Positions 24,737 through 33,859 are shown, numbered from the stretch's first letter. The stretch is DNA of 64,000 bases from Neisseria leonii (GCF_028776105.2 NZ_CP145606.1:2142086-2206085); one strand, 5' to 3'. Numbers and translations are program-made. The notes: generated by a model not told the origin, from the sequence alone.

Positions 24737-26040
24737 GACAGGGCGAGTTTGAAGATTTTCGACCGGCGGCCGTTTTCGCGGTATTCGGCCAGCCGCTGCG
24801 GCGGCAGCTCATCGGGGGAGGCCGTCTGAAAACCGCGTTCGGCAAACCAGTCGCCGGTGTGGGTCGTCAGGGCGAACAGGGTGTCGGCACCGCCTGCGCG
24901 GGCTTGTGCGGCGATGTGTTTGAGCAGGTGTTCGCCGTAGCCGCTGTCCTGCGTGTCGGGCGAAACGGCCAGACAGGCCAGTTCGGCCGTTTTGCCGTGG
25001 TGTTTCAGCGCAGCGCAGCCGTAGATGTGGCGGTCGTGTTCCAAAACCCAGAATTCGCGGATGTGTTCTTCCAGATAGCGGCGGCTGCGCGGGCGCAGAA
25101 TGCCGGCCGCTTCCAGCGGGCGGATCAGGGCGGTGATGTGCGGAATGTCGCGGTTGCGCGCGGCGCGGATATTCATAAAGGGCGCGTTGGACAGCGAGGT
25201 GCCGGTACCGTTGCGGGTGAACAGTTCGCCGATCAGGCCGCCGTCGGCCAGTCCCGACAGAATCTGGCTGCGCGCCACACCGTTTTCCACCGCGTAAACC
25301 GCCGCTTCCAAAACGCGTGTCTGCGCGGCATCAATCAGGCCGTCTGCCAGCAGTTTGCGCGCTTCGGGGGCGGAAAGGTTGGAAATCAGGCCGTCTGAAC
25401 GGTCGAGAATGCCGTCCTGTTCGGTGAGGAAAATCAGTTTTTCCGCACCCAGTGCCACGGCGGTATCGCGTGCGATGTCGGTCATGCTCAGGTTGTAGGT
25501 TTGACCGCCCAGCGATGCGCCCAAGGGGCTGATGAGGACGACGGCATGATCCAGATGGCGGCGGATGCTGTCGGCATCGATTTTGCGCACGCGGCCGGTG
25601 TAGCCCATATCGATTCCGTCGATGATGCCGTAGGGGCGGGCGGAAAGATAGTTGCCCGAAGCTGTATTGGGGCGCAGTCCGCGTTGCGGCGACTGGCTCA
25701 TGGCGGCGGAGAGTGCGGCTTCGATGTCGGCGCGCAGCAGGCCGCAGGCCTGTTTGGCCGCAGCCAGGGCGGTTTCGTCGGTGATGCGGCGGTTTCGGTG
25801 GTAACGCGGTGTGTGGCCGGCGGCTTCGGTCAGGCGGTTGATTTGGCGGCGGGAACCGTGCACCAGTACGAGCCTGACCCCCAGGCCGGACAGCAGGTTG
25901 AGATCGGCGGCCAGTGCGCGCAGCACGGGCGGATCCAGCAGGGCGCTGGCCAAGCCGATAACCAGTGTTTTACCGCGCAGATAATGGATATAGGGCGCGG
26001 CTTCGCGGAAATCGCGGACGAAAACGGAAGCGGTGTGCAT
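24733..26040 (-). CDS. argA: Amino-acid N-acetyltransferase (N-acetylglutamate synthase)
   Basis: 435 residues with the classical two-domain layout. The amino-acid kinase-like domain covers about residues 20-280 (VLVHGSRRQINRL, VVLISPLGASLGGQTYNL) and the GNAT acetyltransferase domain the C-terminal 150 (LACLAVSPDTQDSGYGEHLL). It makes N-acetylglutamate, the first step of arginine synthesis, and is normally inhibited by arginine. A reverse-oriented DUS is read in frame near the end as FQTASPDE. It forms an operon with fau. Confidence 0.95.
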   Translation of the reverse strand: MHTASVFVRDFREAAPYIHYLRGKTLVIGLASALLDPPVLRALAADLNLLSGLGVRLVLVHGSRRQINRLTEAAGHTPRYHRNRRITDETALAAAKQACGLLRADIEAALSAAMSQSPQRGLRPNTASGNYLSARPYGIIDGIDMGYTGRVRKIDADSIRRHLDHAVVLISPLGASLGGQTYNLSMTDIARDTAVALGAEKLIFLTEQDGILDRSDGLISNLSAPEARKLLADGLIDAAQTRVLEAAVYAVENGVARSQILSGLADGGLIGELFTRNGTGTSLSNAPFMNIRAARNRDIPHITALIRPLEAAGILRPRSRRYLEEHIREFWVLEHDRHIYGCAALKHHGKTAELACLAVSPDTQDSGYGEHLLKHIAAQARAGGADTLFALTTHTGDWFAERGFQTASPDELPPQRLAEYRENGRRSKIFKLALS

Positions 26041-26063
26041 ATTCAGACGGCCTGTGCGGACGT

Positions 26064-26705
26064 TCAGGCCACGCCGTAGCGTTCGCGGTAGGCGCGGACG
26101 GGTTCGAGGTGCGCGGCCAATTCGGCGCGGTTTTCCAGGAGGGCGAGCAGGTCGCGCAGATTGGCGACGGCGATGACGGGCAGGCCGTACTGCTGTTCGA
26201 CTTCCTGTACGGCCGACTGTTCTCCCGTGCCTTTTTCCATGCGGTCGAGCGCGATGGCGACGGCGGCGGGAACTGCACCTTCGGCTTCTATCAGTTTTAC
26301 CGATTCGCGCACCGATGTGCCGGCCGAAATCACATCGTCGATAATCAGCACGCGGCCTTTGAGCGGCGCGCCCACCAATACGCCGCCTTCGCCGTGGTCC
26401 TTGGCTTCTTTGCGGTTGTAGGCAAACGGCACGTTGATGCCTTGTTCCGCCAGCATCATGGCGGTGGCGGCGGCCAGAATAATGCCTTTGTAGGCGGGGC
26501 CGAACAGCATATCGAAGCGGATTTTGCTCTCGATGATTGCCCGGGCGTAGAAACGCGCCAGCGCGAGGGTGGACGCACCGTCGTTAAACAGCCCGGCGTT
26601 GAAGAAATAGGGCGACAGGCGGCCGGCTTTGGTGGTGAATTCGCCGAATTTTAAAACGTTTTGTTCGAGCGCGAATCGGAGAAAATCTTGGCGGAAGTCG
26701 GACAT
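26064..26705 (-). CDS. pyrE: Orotate phosphoribosyltransferase
   Basis: 213 residues. It forms OMP from orotate and PRPP. The PRPP-binding motif [14 protein letters not shown] and the catalytic Lys-rich segment [13 protein letters not shown] (the flexible loop) are present. [14 protein letters not shown] is the orotate loop. It works just before PyrF in the pathway. It is 23 bases upstream of argA on the same strand, so a pyrE-argA-fau transcript is possible. Confidence 0.96.
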   Translation of the reverse strand: MSDFRQDFLRFALEQNVLKFGEFTTKAGRLSPYFFNAGLFNDGASTLALARFYARAIIESKIRFDMLFGPAYKGIILAAATAMMLAEQGINVPFAYNRKEAKDHGEGGVLVGAPLKGRVLIIDDVISAGTSVRESVKLIEAEGAVPAAVAIALDRMEKGTGEQSAVQEVEQQYGLPVIAVANLRDLLALLENRAELAAHLEPVRAYRERYGVA

Positions 26706-26744
26706 GGCGGCGGCCTTTGCGGTAAAGGGGACAATAATCTGACA

Positions 26745-26773
26745 ATTATAAGCGATGCGCGGCGGAAACTGAA
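26745..26773 (-). promoter_or_regulatory. Candidate pyrE promoter
   Basis: On the minus strand a perfect TATAAT (26745-26750) is preceded at 17 bases by a weak -35, TTCAGT. It is about 40 bases before the pyrE start. Confidence 0.5.
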
Positions 26774-26923
26774 CGGCTGTTTGCGGGAAAGCCTGCCGTA
26801 TCAGGCCGTCTGAAACGCTGCATTGTATTATTCAGGCGGCCTGTGTCAGGGATAGAAGGGGCTTGGGAATCGAACCATAACAGGCCTACTTTAATCGTGT
26901 ATGGAGATTCTGTATGGTTTGAT

Positions 26924-26947
26924 GCCGGATTCGGGAATCCGGCCTAC
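26924..26947 (-). repeat. REP-like palindrome, CTAC foot on right
   Basis: GCCGGATTC, loop GG, GAATCCGGC, CTAC. The T-to-C change in one arm is compensated by A-to-G in the other. Confidence 0.75.
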
Positions 26948-27000
26948 TTGTGCGGTTTCCGTATTGCCTGTTTGGCTTCGTACGGAACTTGCCCTGATGC

Positions 27001-27022
27001 AGGTCGGATTTTCAAATCCGAC
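27001..27022 (+). repeat. REP-like palindrome, variant GCAG foot
   Basis: GTCGGATTT, loop TC, AAATCCGAC. The arms stay complementary although both differ from the common type. It faces 27047-27070. Confidence 0.7.
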
Positions 27023-27046
27023 AGTTGTTGATTTTGTCAGTTGGTT

Positions 27047-27070
27047 GTCGGATTCAAGAATCCGACCTAC
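27047..27070 (-). repeat. REP-like palindrome, CTAC foot on right
   Basis: GTCGGATTC, loop AA, GAATCCGAC, CTAC. Inverted partner of 27001-27022 across 24 bases. Confidence 0.75.
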
Positions 27071-27186
27071 GTTTCTGCTGTTGCAGATTTTCCGGTTTCA
27101 GACGGCCTCTGCAACAGGCAGGAATGACCGCTTTGTCTTGGTGGATTTTGTCGGATTTGAAAAGCTGCGGTATAGGTACGGGATAG

Positions 27187-27210
27187 GTAGGTCGGATTTT
27201 CGAATCCGAC
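27187..27210 (+). repeat. REP-like palindrome, GTAG foot on left
   Basis: GTAG, GTCGGATTT, loop TC, GAATCCGAC, one mismatch in the stem. It faces 27265-27288. Confidence 0.7.
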
Positions 27211-27264
27211 CTTATGTTGATTTTGTCAGTTTTTTTGAAACCGGTAAGTTTGTTGTTGCCGATT

Positions 27265-27288
27265 GTCGGATACCAGTATCCGACCTAC
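27265..27288 (-). repeat. REP-like palindrome, CTAC foot on right
   Basis: GTCGGATAC, loop CA, GTATCCGAC, CTAC. Inverted partner of 27187-27210 across 54 bases. Confidence 0.75.
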
Positions 27289-27330
27289 TTGTGTATTGCT
27301 GTTTGGATTTTTTAAAAACGTGCGACTGTT

Positions 27331-28533
27331 TCAGACGGCCGGTTTGTCGGCGGGACGGTGCAGGGCGGGGTCGCTGCGGTAGGAAACATACCAGATGGCG
27401 AGTCCGCCCAGCGCGAGCAGGCAGCCGACGGTGCCGGTGGATGTCCAGCCGTATCCTGCCTGAATGGCCAAACCGCCGAGAAACGGCCCCAGGGCGTTGG
27501 CGACGTTGAACGCGCTGTTATTGAGTGCGCCCGCCATGGTTTGCGCGGTGGGGGCAACGTCCATTAGGCGCACCTGCATCAGTGTGCCGATACTGGCACC
27601 GATGCCGATGAGCACGACAATCAGGCAGACCGCCCACAGCAATTGTGCCGCCCACGGGAAGAACGCCAGAGACAGTGCACTCCACATCAACAGGGCGGCA
27701 ATGCAGGGCATCAGACGGCGGCCGCCGGCAAAGCGCGGCACCACAATATTGCCCAGCGTCATGCCCACGCCGAACAGTGCCAGTACGGGCGGCACGGCCG
27801 CTTCGGATACGCGGGTTACTTCCGTCAGCGTGGGTGCGATGTAGGTGTATACGGCAAACAGGCCGCCGAAGCCGATCGCGCCGGTAAAAAGCGTCAGCCA
27901 GACCTGCCGGTTGGCCAGTGCGCCCAATTCGCGCAGTGGCGACATATCGCCGCCCTGCATATGGTTTTTCGGCTGGAAAACGGCCACGGCGGCTGCGGTG
28001 GCGGCGGCCAGTACGGACACAATCAGAAAGCAGCTGCGCCAGCCTGCCGATTGGCCGAGCCACGCAACGGCAGGGACACCGACAATGCAGGCCACTGTCA
28101 GGCCCGTCATCATCAGGCCGACAGCCTGCGCACGCCGTGCGGGCGGAACCAGTGAAGCGGCCACCGTCGCGCCCACGCCGAAAAACGCGCCGTGCGGCAG
28201 GCCGCTGACAAACCGCCAAACCAACAGGGCGGGATAACTTTCGGCCACGGCGGCAGCCAGATGGCTGAGCGAAAAAGCCGTCATCAGCCACAACAGCAGC
28301 GTGCGCCGCGACAGCCGCGCCCCCAGCACGGCAATGGCGGGCGCACCGACGACCACGCCCAGCGCGTAGGCCGAAATCAGATGCCCCGCCTGCGGTTCGC
28401 TGACGGCCAAATCGGCAGCGATTTGGGGAACCAGCCCCATGGCGGCAAATTCGGTGGTGCCGATGCTGAAACCGCCGAGCGCAAGCGCAAACAGCAGCCG
28501 TTTGGGGTGGGGGACGGGGGAGGTGTGTGTCAT
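27331..28533 (-). CDS. MFS transporter, DHA1 family (AraJ/YdhP-like exporter)
   Basis: 400 residues with twelve predicted membrane segments. The opening LFALALGGFSIGTTEFAAMGLVP is typical of the AraJ/YdhP branch of drug:H+ antiporter-1 exporters. The motif A-like loop is GARLSRRTLLLW and an antiporter motif C-like stretch is present near MTGLTVACIVGVPAVAWLG. Such proteins export sugars, drugs or metabolites; substrate unknown. The stop lies inside a DUS (Pro-Ala-Val end). A palindrome sits just upstream of the start. Confidence 0.82.
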   Translation of the reverse strand: MTHTSPVPHPKRLLFALALGGFSIGTTEFAAMGLVPQIAADLAVSEPQAGHLISAYALGVVVGAPAIAVLGARLSRRTLLLWLMTAFSLSHLAAAVAESYPALLVWRFVSGLPHGAFFGVGATVAASLVPPARRAQAVGLMMTGLTVACIVGVPAVAWLGQSAGWRSCFLIVSVLAAATAAAVAVFQPKNHMQGGDMSPLRELGALANRQVWLTLFTGAIGFGGLFAVYTYIAPTLTEVTRVSEAAVPPVLALFGVGMTLGNIVVPRFAGGRRLMPCIAALLMWSALSLAFFPWAAQLLWAVCLIVVLIGIGASIGTLMQVRLMDVAPTAQTMAGALNNSAFNVANALGPFLGGLAIQAGYGWTSTGTVGCLLALGGLAIWYVSYRSDPALHRPADKPAV

Positions 28534-28556
28534 GGGGGTGTCATCAAAACAGCAAA

Positions 28557-28578
28557 AACAGCGGAAAAATCCGCTGTT
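28557..28578 (-). promoter_or_regulatory. Palindrome upstream of the MFS gene
   Basis: AACAGCGG and CCGCTGTT, perfectly complementary across 6 bases, 24 bases before the start codon on the minus strand. It could be an operator or a leader hairpin. Confidence 0.35.
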
Positions 28579-28731
28579 GAAGAAAAGTAATATGATAACA
28601 AAATCGGTGTGGCGGGAAAACCCGTGCTGTCAGGCCGTCTGAATGCGCAGTGCGGGAAACCTGCTGCGCCCGTTTTGGCTGCACAAAAATCCGCTACCTG
28701 TTTCAGACGGCCCGGGCGTGCCGGTGCTGCA

Positions 28732-29337
28732 TTACAGGCCGTGGACGGCGAAGCGGCCTTCCAACGGTGCAAAAGTTTTCTCGCCTGCGGCCTGTCCGAT
28801 ACCGCCGAACACCATTTGCGCGCGCAGCGTCCAAGTGGCGGGAATCTGCCATTCGCGCGCAACGGCCGCGTCAATCAGCGGGTTGTAGTGTTGCAGATTG
28901 GCGCCGATGCCCGCTGCGGCCAGCGTGGTCCAGACGGCATATTGGTGCATGGCATCGGTATGTTCCGCCCAGACGGGAAAATTGTCGGCGTAGGTTGGGA
29001 ATTTTTCCTGCAGGCTTTTGACGACGTCTTGGTCTTCAAAAAACAGCACGGAACCGGCCGCCGCTTTGAACATATTCAGTTTCTGTTCGGTAGCGGCAAA
29101 ATTTTCCGCCGGGACGACGGCGCGCAGCGCGTCTTCGGCAAACTGCCACAGTTTTTCGTGTTCCGCGCCGAACAGCACCACCACGCGGGTGGATTGCGAA
29201 TGGAAAGAAGACGGGGTGTGCAGTACGGCGTGTTTGACGATGTCGGCCACTTCGGCAGCCGGCAGCGGCAGGTTGCGGTTGAGGGCGTAAACGGAGCGGC
29301 GGGTTTCGGCCGCCTGTTGGACGGTTTGGTAAGTCAT
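28732..29337 (-). CDS. Nitroreductase-family oxidoreductase (Frm2/Hbn type)
   Basis: 201 residues from ATG with GGAAAC upstream. ETRRSVYALN at the N-terminus and HTPSSFHSQSTRVVVLFG are the FMN-binding features of the small nitroreductase subgroup related to yeast Frm2 and lactococcal CinD. These are FMN-dependent NAD(P)H oxidoreductases, and substrates include nitro-aromatics and quinones. It is 51 bases downstream of a DoxX gene on the same strand, and both face a LysR gene. Role in redox or electrophile stress is inferred. Confidence 0.85.
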   Translation of the reverse strand: MTYQTVQQAAETRRSVYALNRNLPLPAAEVADIVKHAVLHTPSSFHSQSTRVVVLFGAEHEKLWQFAEDALRAVVPAENFAATEQKLNMFKAAAGSVLFFEDQDVVKSLQEKFPTYADNFPVWAEHTDAMHQYAVWTTLAAAGIGANLQHYNPLIDAAVAREWQIPATWTLRAQMVFGGIGQAAGEKTFAPLEGRFAVHGL

Positions 29338-29388
29338 AACGGTTTCCTTATGGATTGATGGATTCAAGTATGGGAAAACAGGTGCGGG

Positions 29389-29784
29389 TCAGCGTTTGCC
29401 GCGCAGGTTGTCCAAGGCCCATGCACCGCCGCCTGCGGCAGACAGGTAGAGAAAGACAAAGCAGAACAGGACGGCCGGTTCGCCGCCGTTCATCAGCGGC
29501 AGCAGCGGGGCTTTGGCTGCGTGTGCCATAAAATAGGCAACCGCCATCTGGCCGGACAGGATAAAGGCAACCGGACGGGTAAACAGGCCCAGCAGGAGCA
29601 GCAGGCCGCCGAATACTTCCAAAATACCGGCCAGACCGGGCAGGGAGAAGAGCTGCAAATCGGCAAAGTATTCCATATACGGCATACCGAACAGTTTGGC
29701 CGTGCCGTGGAGCATAAAGAGATAGGCGGTAACGATGCGCAAAACCGACAGCAGTACAGGTTGGAATTTAGACAGGGCGTTCAT
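29389..29784 (-). CDS. DoxX-family membrane protein
   Basis: 131 residues with four membrane helices: LRIVTAYLFMLHGTAKLFG, LPGLAGILEVFGGLLLLLG, FILSGQMAVAYFMAH and VLFCFVFLYLSAAG. The HGxxKLF pattern in helix 1 and ExxGGxLLxLGLxTR in helix 2 are DoxX hallmarks. In other bacteria DoxX proteins take part in thiol and oxidative stress responses. The gene is divergent from the LysR regulator, its probable controller. Confidence 0.9.
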   Translation of the reverse strand: MNALSKFQPVLLSVLRIVTAYLFMLHGTAKLFGMPYMEYFADLQLFSLPGLAGILEVFGGLLLLLGLFTRPVAFILSGQMAVAYFMAHAAKAPLLPLMNGGEPAVLFCFVFLYLSAAGGGAWALDNLRGKR

Positions 29785-29906
29785 AGGGGCTTTCTGAAAA
29801 GGTGGAGGTTGTCCGCACGCGGGCGGAAAGGAAGTTGCAGTATAGCGGTTTGTCGGCTGCTGGGATAGAATCCGCGCGTTGATGCACCATTTCTTGACAA
29901 GAAAGT

Positions 29907-30815
29907 ATGGATACCCTGTTCAGCCTGAAAGTATTCCGCCAAGTGGTCGAGTGCGGCAGTTTTACCAAGGCGGCCGACAAACTCAATATTTCCAATGCCA
30001 TGGCCAGCAAATATGTCAGCCATCTGGAAAAAAGCATCGGTGCCAAGCTGTTGATGCGCAACAGCCGCAGCCTGCACCTGACCGAAGCCGGCAGCCAGTA
30101 TTACCGCGAAAGCAGTTATGCGCTGGATATGCTGGACAATGCGGCAGAAAAGGCCGCAGGCGGGCGCGAAGTGCCGCAGGGCGAGTTGAAAATCACGGCA
30201 CCGCTGTGGTTTGCCAATGATTTTTTTGCTGCCTACCTGTGTGAATATTCGGAACGTTATCCCGATGTGTCACTCAATATCACGCTGGAAAACAAGCTCA
30301 GCAATCTGATTGCCGAAGGTTACGATCTGGCGTTGCGGGTATCGCGCGAACCGAATCCGTCTCTGATTGTACGCAAATTGGGCGAGGTGCATTTTTATAT
30401 GGTGGCGTCCGCCGCTTATGCCGGCCGTTACGGGCTGCCTGAGGACATTGCCGGCCTGGCGCAACACCGGCTGGTGCTGCCGGCCTATACGGCCGCTCTC
30501 GATGTGTTGGAAGATGAGGCGGGCCGGCAGGTGCCTTATCCGATGTCGCACGTGATGCGCAGTAACAACAGCATTATGATTCACAGTCTGATACGCAGCG
30601 GTGCCGGTATCGGTTTTATGCCCGAATGGCTGGCACGCGGCAGTCTGGCCGACGGCAGTCTGCACAGGGTGCTGCCGCAGTACCGCCACAAGGGCGTTAC
30701 GCTGTATGCTGCGTATACCGACCGTGCCTATCTGACTGCCAAAGTACGCAGCTTTATCGACTTTATTGCCGAAAAAAGCCGGCAGTATATCGGTTCGGAT
30801 ACAGAGGCCGTCTGA
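29907..30815 (+). CDS. LysR-family transcriptional regulator
   Basis: 302 residues. The N-terminal helix-turn-helix reads VVECGSFTKAADKLNISNAMASKYVSHL split across the usual positions. It is followed by GAKLLMRNSRSLHLTEAG and a periplasmic-binding-type effector domain. It resembles the group that includes neisserial CrgA and other AaeR-like regulators. It is divergent from doxX-nitroreductase with 122 bases between, the classical arrangement for a LysR activator and its target. The stop is inside a DUS (Glu-Ala-Val end). Confidence 0.9.
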   Translation: MDTLFSLKVFRQVVECGSFTKAADKLNISNAMASKYVSHLEKSIGAKLLMRNSRSLHLTEAGSQYYRESSYALDMLDNAAEKAAGGREVPQGELKITAPLWFANDFFAAYLCEYSERYPDVSLNITLENKLSNLIAEGYDLALRVSREPNPSLIVRKLGEVHFYMVASAAYAGRYGLPEDIAGLAQHRLVLPAYTAALDVLEDEAGRQVPYPMSHVMRSNNSIMIHSLIRSGAGIGFMPEWLARGSLADGSLHRVLPQYRHKGVTLYAAYTDRAYLTAKVRSFIDFIAEKSRQYIGSDTEAV

Positions 30816-30832
30816 AAATACGGTATGGAAAA

Positions 30833-30861
30833 ACCGGCCGGGACAGCTTTCCCGGCCGGTC
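30833..30861 (+). terminator. Terminator after the LysR gene
   Basis: ACCGGCCGGG pairs with CCCGGCCGGT across 8-9 bases, T-run a few bases on. Flanked by DUS on both sides in opposite orientation. Confidence 0.7.
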
Positions 30862-30889
30862 TGTATTTTTGTCGCTGTGCCCGGTGTTT

Positions 30890-32221
30890 TCAGACGGCCT
30901 CTGTCCCTTCGGGACGCTGTTTGGTGCGGATAAAGAGGGTCAGTACCGAAGCGGCTGCCAGCATCAGCCCGGCAGTCGTCATGGCGCGGACGGGGTCGCC
31001 GCCCAGAACGGTTTCAAAAATGCTGCCGAAAGTAAAGGTCTGAATCAGCATCGGAATCACAATCATCATATTGATGATGCCCATGTAAGTACCCAGACGC
31101 GCCTGCGGAATTTCGGCTGTGACGATCAGGAAGGGAATACCCATCATCGATGCCCAGGCGATGCCGAAACCGATCATCGGTACCAGCAGCAGGTAGGGGT
31201 GCGAAATCAAGGGGAAGACCAGCAGGGCGGCCGCCGCCAGTGCCACGCAGACGGCATGGATATATTTGGCGGCATAGCGGCGGGTAAAGTAAATCAGGCC
31301 GAAGGCGGCAATAAAGGTAATGAAGTTGTAGAAGCCGTTGACAATACCGGTGTGTGCGGCGGCCAGTTCGAGCGCGGTCTTGCCGCCCGACAAATCCCAA
31401 GCGACAGTTTTAGCCATGGTGGGCGTAACGAACTGCCAGTAGATAAACAGGGCATACCATTGGAACAGGTATACCAAAGCCAGCCGCCGCAGTGCGGACG
31501 GCATTTGGAAAATGGCCGCAGTAATGTCTTTGAGCGCTTCCACCAAACCCATCAGGCCGCGCGGTTTGGCGCGTATGGCCGCCAATTCGGCCTTGCTCGG
31601 CGGGTATTCCTGCGTGGAGAATACGGAAATCAGCACGGTGCCGATGGAGCAGAATGCACCGATATAGAACGATCCGTATACCCAATACGGAATGCCCGAA
31701 GCGGCCGTGCCGGAAATGGTGCTTTGAAACAGCGGCATCGACAGGTTGGCCAAGATGGCGCCGAAACCGGTAAACATCGACTGCATCAAGAAGCCCTTGC
31801 TGCGCTGGTTTTCCGGCAGCGTGTCGGCGACAAAGGCACGGTAGGGTTCCATCGCGGTATTGTTGCTGATGTCGAGCAGCCACAGCATCAGCACGGCCAT
31901 CCACAGTGCGGTTACGTGCGGGAACAGGAACAGCGCGATGCTGCACCCGATGGCGCCGATCAGGAAATACGGCCGCCGCCGTCCGAGGCGGTGCACCCAG
32001 GTGCGGTCGGAAAGTGCGCCGATAATCGGCTGCACTATCAGGCCGGTAACCGGACCTGCGGCATTCAGCAGCGGCAGTTCGGCCGGATTGGCACCGAGAA
32101 ACTGGTAAATCGGATTGACGGCACTCTGCTGCAAGGCAAAGCTGTACTGAATGCCGAAGAAGCCGAAGTTCATCAGCATGATTTGGCGCAGGGTAAGTGC
32201 GGTGCGTGCGGCGGTATTCAT
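30890..32221 (-). CDS. Sugar permease, GPH/SLC45-like (probable sucrose transporter)
   Basis: 443 residues with about twelve membrane segments. The motif LSDRTWVHRLGRRRPYFLIG (cytoplasmic loop 2-3 of the GPH/SLC45 sugar transporters) is clear. MNTAARTAL is taken as the start, with an AAACC-rich leader; an upstream in-frame ATG lacks a ribosome site. It lies 124 bases downstream of a sucrose phosphorylase gene on the same strand, so it most likely imports sucrose with protons. Maltose is an alternative. The stop is inside a DUS. Confidence 0.82.
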   Translation of the reverse strand: MNTAARTALTLRQIMLMNFGFFGIQYSFALQQSAVNPIYQFLGANPAELPLLNAAGPVTGLIVQPIIGALSDRTWVHRLGRRRPYFLIGAIGCSIALFLFPHVTALWMAVLMLWLLDISNNTAMEPYRAFVADTLPENQRSKGFLMQSMFTGFGAILANLSMPLFQSTISGTAASGIPYWVYGSFYIGAFCSIGTVLISVFSTQEYPPSKAELAAIRAKPRGLMGLVEALKDITAAIFQMPSALRRLALVYLFQWYALFIYWQFVTPTMAKTVAWDLSGGKTALELAAAHTGIVNGFYNFITFIAAFGLIYFTRRYAAKYIHAVCVALAAAALLVFPLISHPYLLLVPMIGFGIAWASMMGIPFLIVTAEIPQARLGTYMGIINMMIVIPMLIQTFTFGSIFETVLGGDPVRAMTTAGLMLAAASVLTLFIRTKQRPEGTEAV

Positions 32222-32345
32222 AAAGGTTTCTGCCTGTTCGTGGAAAAAACGGCTGCGGCATATTGGCGGCAAACTGTGCCGCAGGCCGTCTGAAAAAACA
32301 GCCGCATCATCCGCTGCGCAACAGGGTGTACGGCGTGTCCGTTAT

Positions 32346-33794
32346 TTACAATATAATGCTGCGGGTTGTGCCGCCCAAAGTTTCGGTGATTTCGAAGGTT
32401 TTGGCGGCTGCATCGGCGAGCAGTTTGGCGGATACGCCCGCTTCGGTGTTGTCCCACACGATTTCCAGCCGGTTCTCGTCCAAGGTGTTGACGCTGAATT
32501 CGCCGTCGAAAGCAGGCGAAGTGTTGCGGAATTTCAGCAGATTGAACAGTTGCTGTACCACGGGACGGCGCACGGTTTCGTCGATTTCCGCCAGCGTGTA
32601 GTAATGGCGGTTGATGTTGCGGCCTTCTTTGGTGCGCTCCAAAAGCTCGATGTCGTTTTCACCCGCCAGCAGGCCGACGTAGTAAATTTGCGGAATACCC
32701 GGTGCGAAACATTGCAACACCCGTGCCAGAATATAGGCTTGGTCGTTGTTGCCCAAGGCGGAATAGTAGGTGCAGTTGATCTGATAGATGTCCAGATTGT
32801 TGTATTCCGCGCTGCTGTATTTTTTCTTGACGTTGGCACCTTGTGCATACAGAGCTTCGCGGGTGGCTTCGCATTCTTCGTCCGTCATCAGGTCTTTTAC
32901 GTCCACCACGCCGATACCGTCGTGCGTGTCCAGCGTGGTGAACTGTTTGCGCGGGCAGACGGCCAGCCAGTGTGCCAGGCGGTCTACGCGGCCGCTGAAC
33001 AGGGTGTGCAGCACCAGCATGGGTAGGGCGAAATCGTATACGTAATAACCGTGTTCGGCGATTTTCAGCTGAATGGTGTAGTGTTCGTGGATTTCGGGCA
33101 GTACGGCAACCTGGTGCGCATCCAGCGTATCGGCGCATTCTTTCAGCGTCTGCCAGATGTCGGGTTCGACAAAGAAACAGTCGGTACCGATGCGCTTGTT
33201 GGCATAGGCAAAAGCGTCCAGGCGGATAATCGATGCACCCTGCCGGGCCAAAAAGGTCAGATTGTCTTTGATGAACTGTTTGGTCACGGGGGCGGTAACG
33301 TCCAAATCCACCTGTTCTTCGTCAAAGGTACACCACACTTTTTCCGAAGTGCCGTCTGAAAATTCCGCCATGCGGTAGGGTGCGCGCGGCTTGCGCTTGT
33401 AGATGGCGTCTACCTGTTCGGCTGTCGGCTCGCCGCCGGGCCAGAATTCCTTGTAGCGGATAAAGAGGCTGCGGTAGGCGGATTCGTCTTTGTTGGCCAG
33501 AAAATCTTGGAAATAGGGCGATTGGGCGGAAATGTGGTTGACCATAAAATCAAACATCAGATCGTATTTTTCTGCCAGCACGCGCACATCTTCCCAGTTG
33601 CCGAATGCGGGATCGACCTGTGTATAGTCCATCGGCGCGAAACCGCGGTCGCCGGAAGAGGGGAAGAAAGGCAGTATGTGGATACCGCCGATCACGCCGT
33701 CCATGTGCTTTTCCAACACGCTTTTTAAATCTTTCAGGTTGCTGCCCAAGCTGTCGGCATAGGTAATCAGCATGGCTTGGTTTTTGATGCCCAT
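32346..33794 (-). CDS. Sucrose phosphorylase (GH13_18)
   Basis: 482 residues, the size of bacterial sucrose phosphorylases. It splits sucrose with phosphate into glucose 1-phosphate and fructose, saving one ATP. The GH13 catalytic triad is visible: nucleophile Asp in [12 protein letters not shown], acid/base Glu in VLPEIHEHY and stabiliser Asp in [34 protein letters not shown] is diagnostic of this subfamily. Start MGIKNQ has AAGGAA upstream. With the adjoining permease it makes a complete sucrose uptake and use module. A DUS-like sequence lies in frame as EFSDG. Confidence 0.93.
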   Translation of the reverse strand: MGIKNQAMLITYADSLGSNLKDLKSVLEKHMDGVIGGIHILPFFPSSGDRGFAPMDYTQVDPAFGNWEDVRVLAEKYDLMFDFMVNHISAQSPYFQDFLANKDESAYRSLFIRYKEFWPGGEPTAEQVDAIYKRKPRAPYRMAEFSDGTSEKVWCTFDEEQVDLDVTAPVTKQFIKDNLTFLARQGASIIRLDAFAYANKRIGTDCFFVEPDIWQTLKECADTLDAHQVAVLPEIHEHYTIQLKIAEHGYYVYDFALPMLVLHTLFSGRVDRLAHWLAVCPRKQFTTLDTHDGIGVVDVKDLMTDEECEATREALYAQGANVKKKYSSAEYNNLDIYQINCTYYSALGNNDQAYILARVLQCFAPGIPQIYYVGLLAGENDIELLERTKEGRNINRHYYTLAEIDETVRRPVVQQLFNLLKFRNTSPAFDGEFSVNTLDENRLEIVWDNTEAGVSAKLLADAAAKTFEITETLGGTTRSIIL

Positions 33795-33859
33795 GGTCGG
33801 TATTCCTTGAAAAGAAATGTTTGTAGAATATCTGGATTGTAATAATTTGAAAGTCGTCA

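Larger units (their letters stand above)
26774..27330. other. Gene-free repeat-rich stretch between pyrE and the MFS gene
   Basis: It holds five REP-like palindromes, two of the sets arranged as facing pairs, plus a DUS at about 26803 and reversed DUS at 27099 and at the MFS stop. Open frames here merely read the repeats (the recurring SDSRIRPT-type peptides) and are not genes. Confidence 0.8.

Noticed and set aside
26849..26880. tRNA-like T-loop sequence (GGTTCGATTCCC on the minus strand)
   Set aside because: The T-stem does not pair, no acceptor or anticodon arm can be built around it, and it lies in repeat-rich DNA.
30626..32293. Long plus-strand open frame opposite the sugar permease
   Set aside because: Antisense of a recognised membrane protein; composition is Gly/Arg/Gln-rich and no ribosome site is present.
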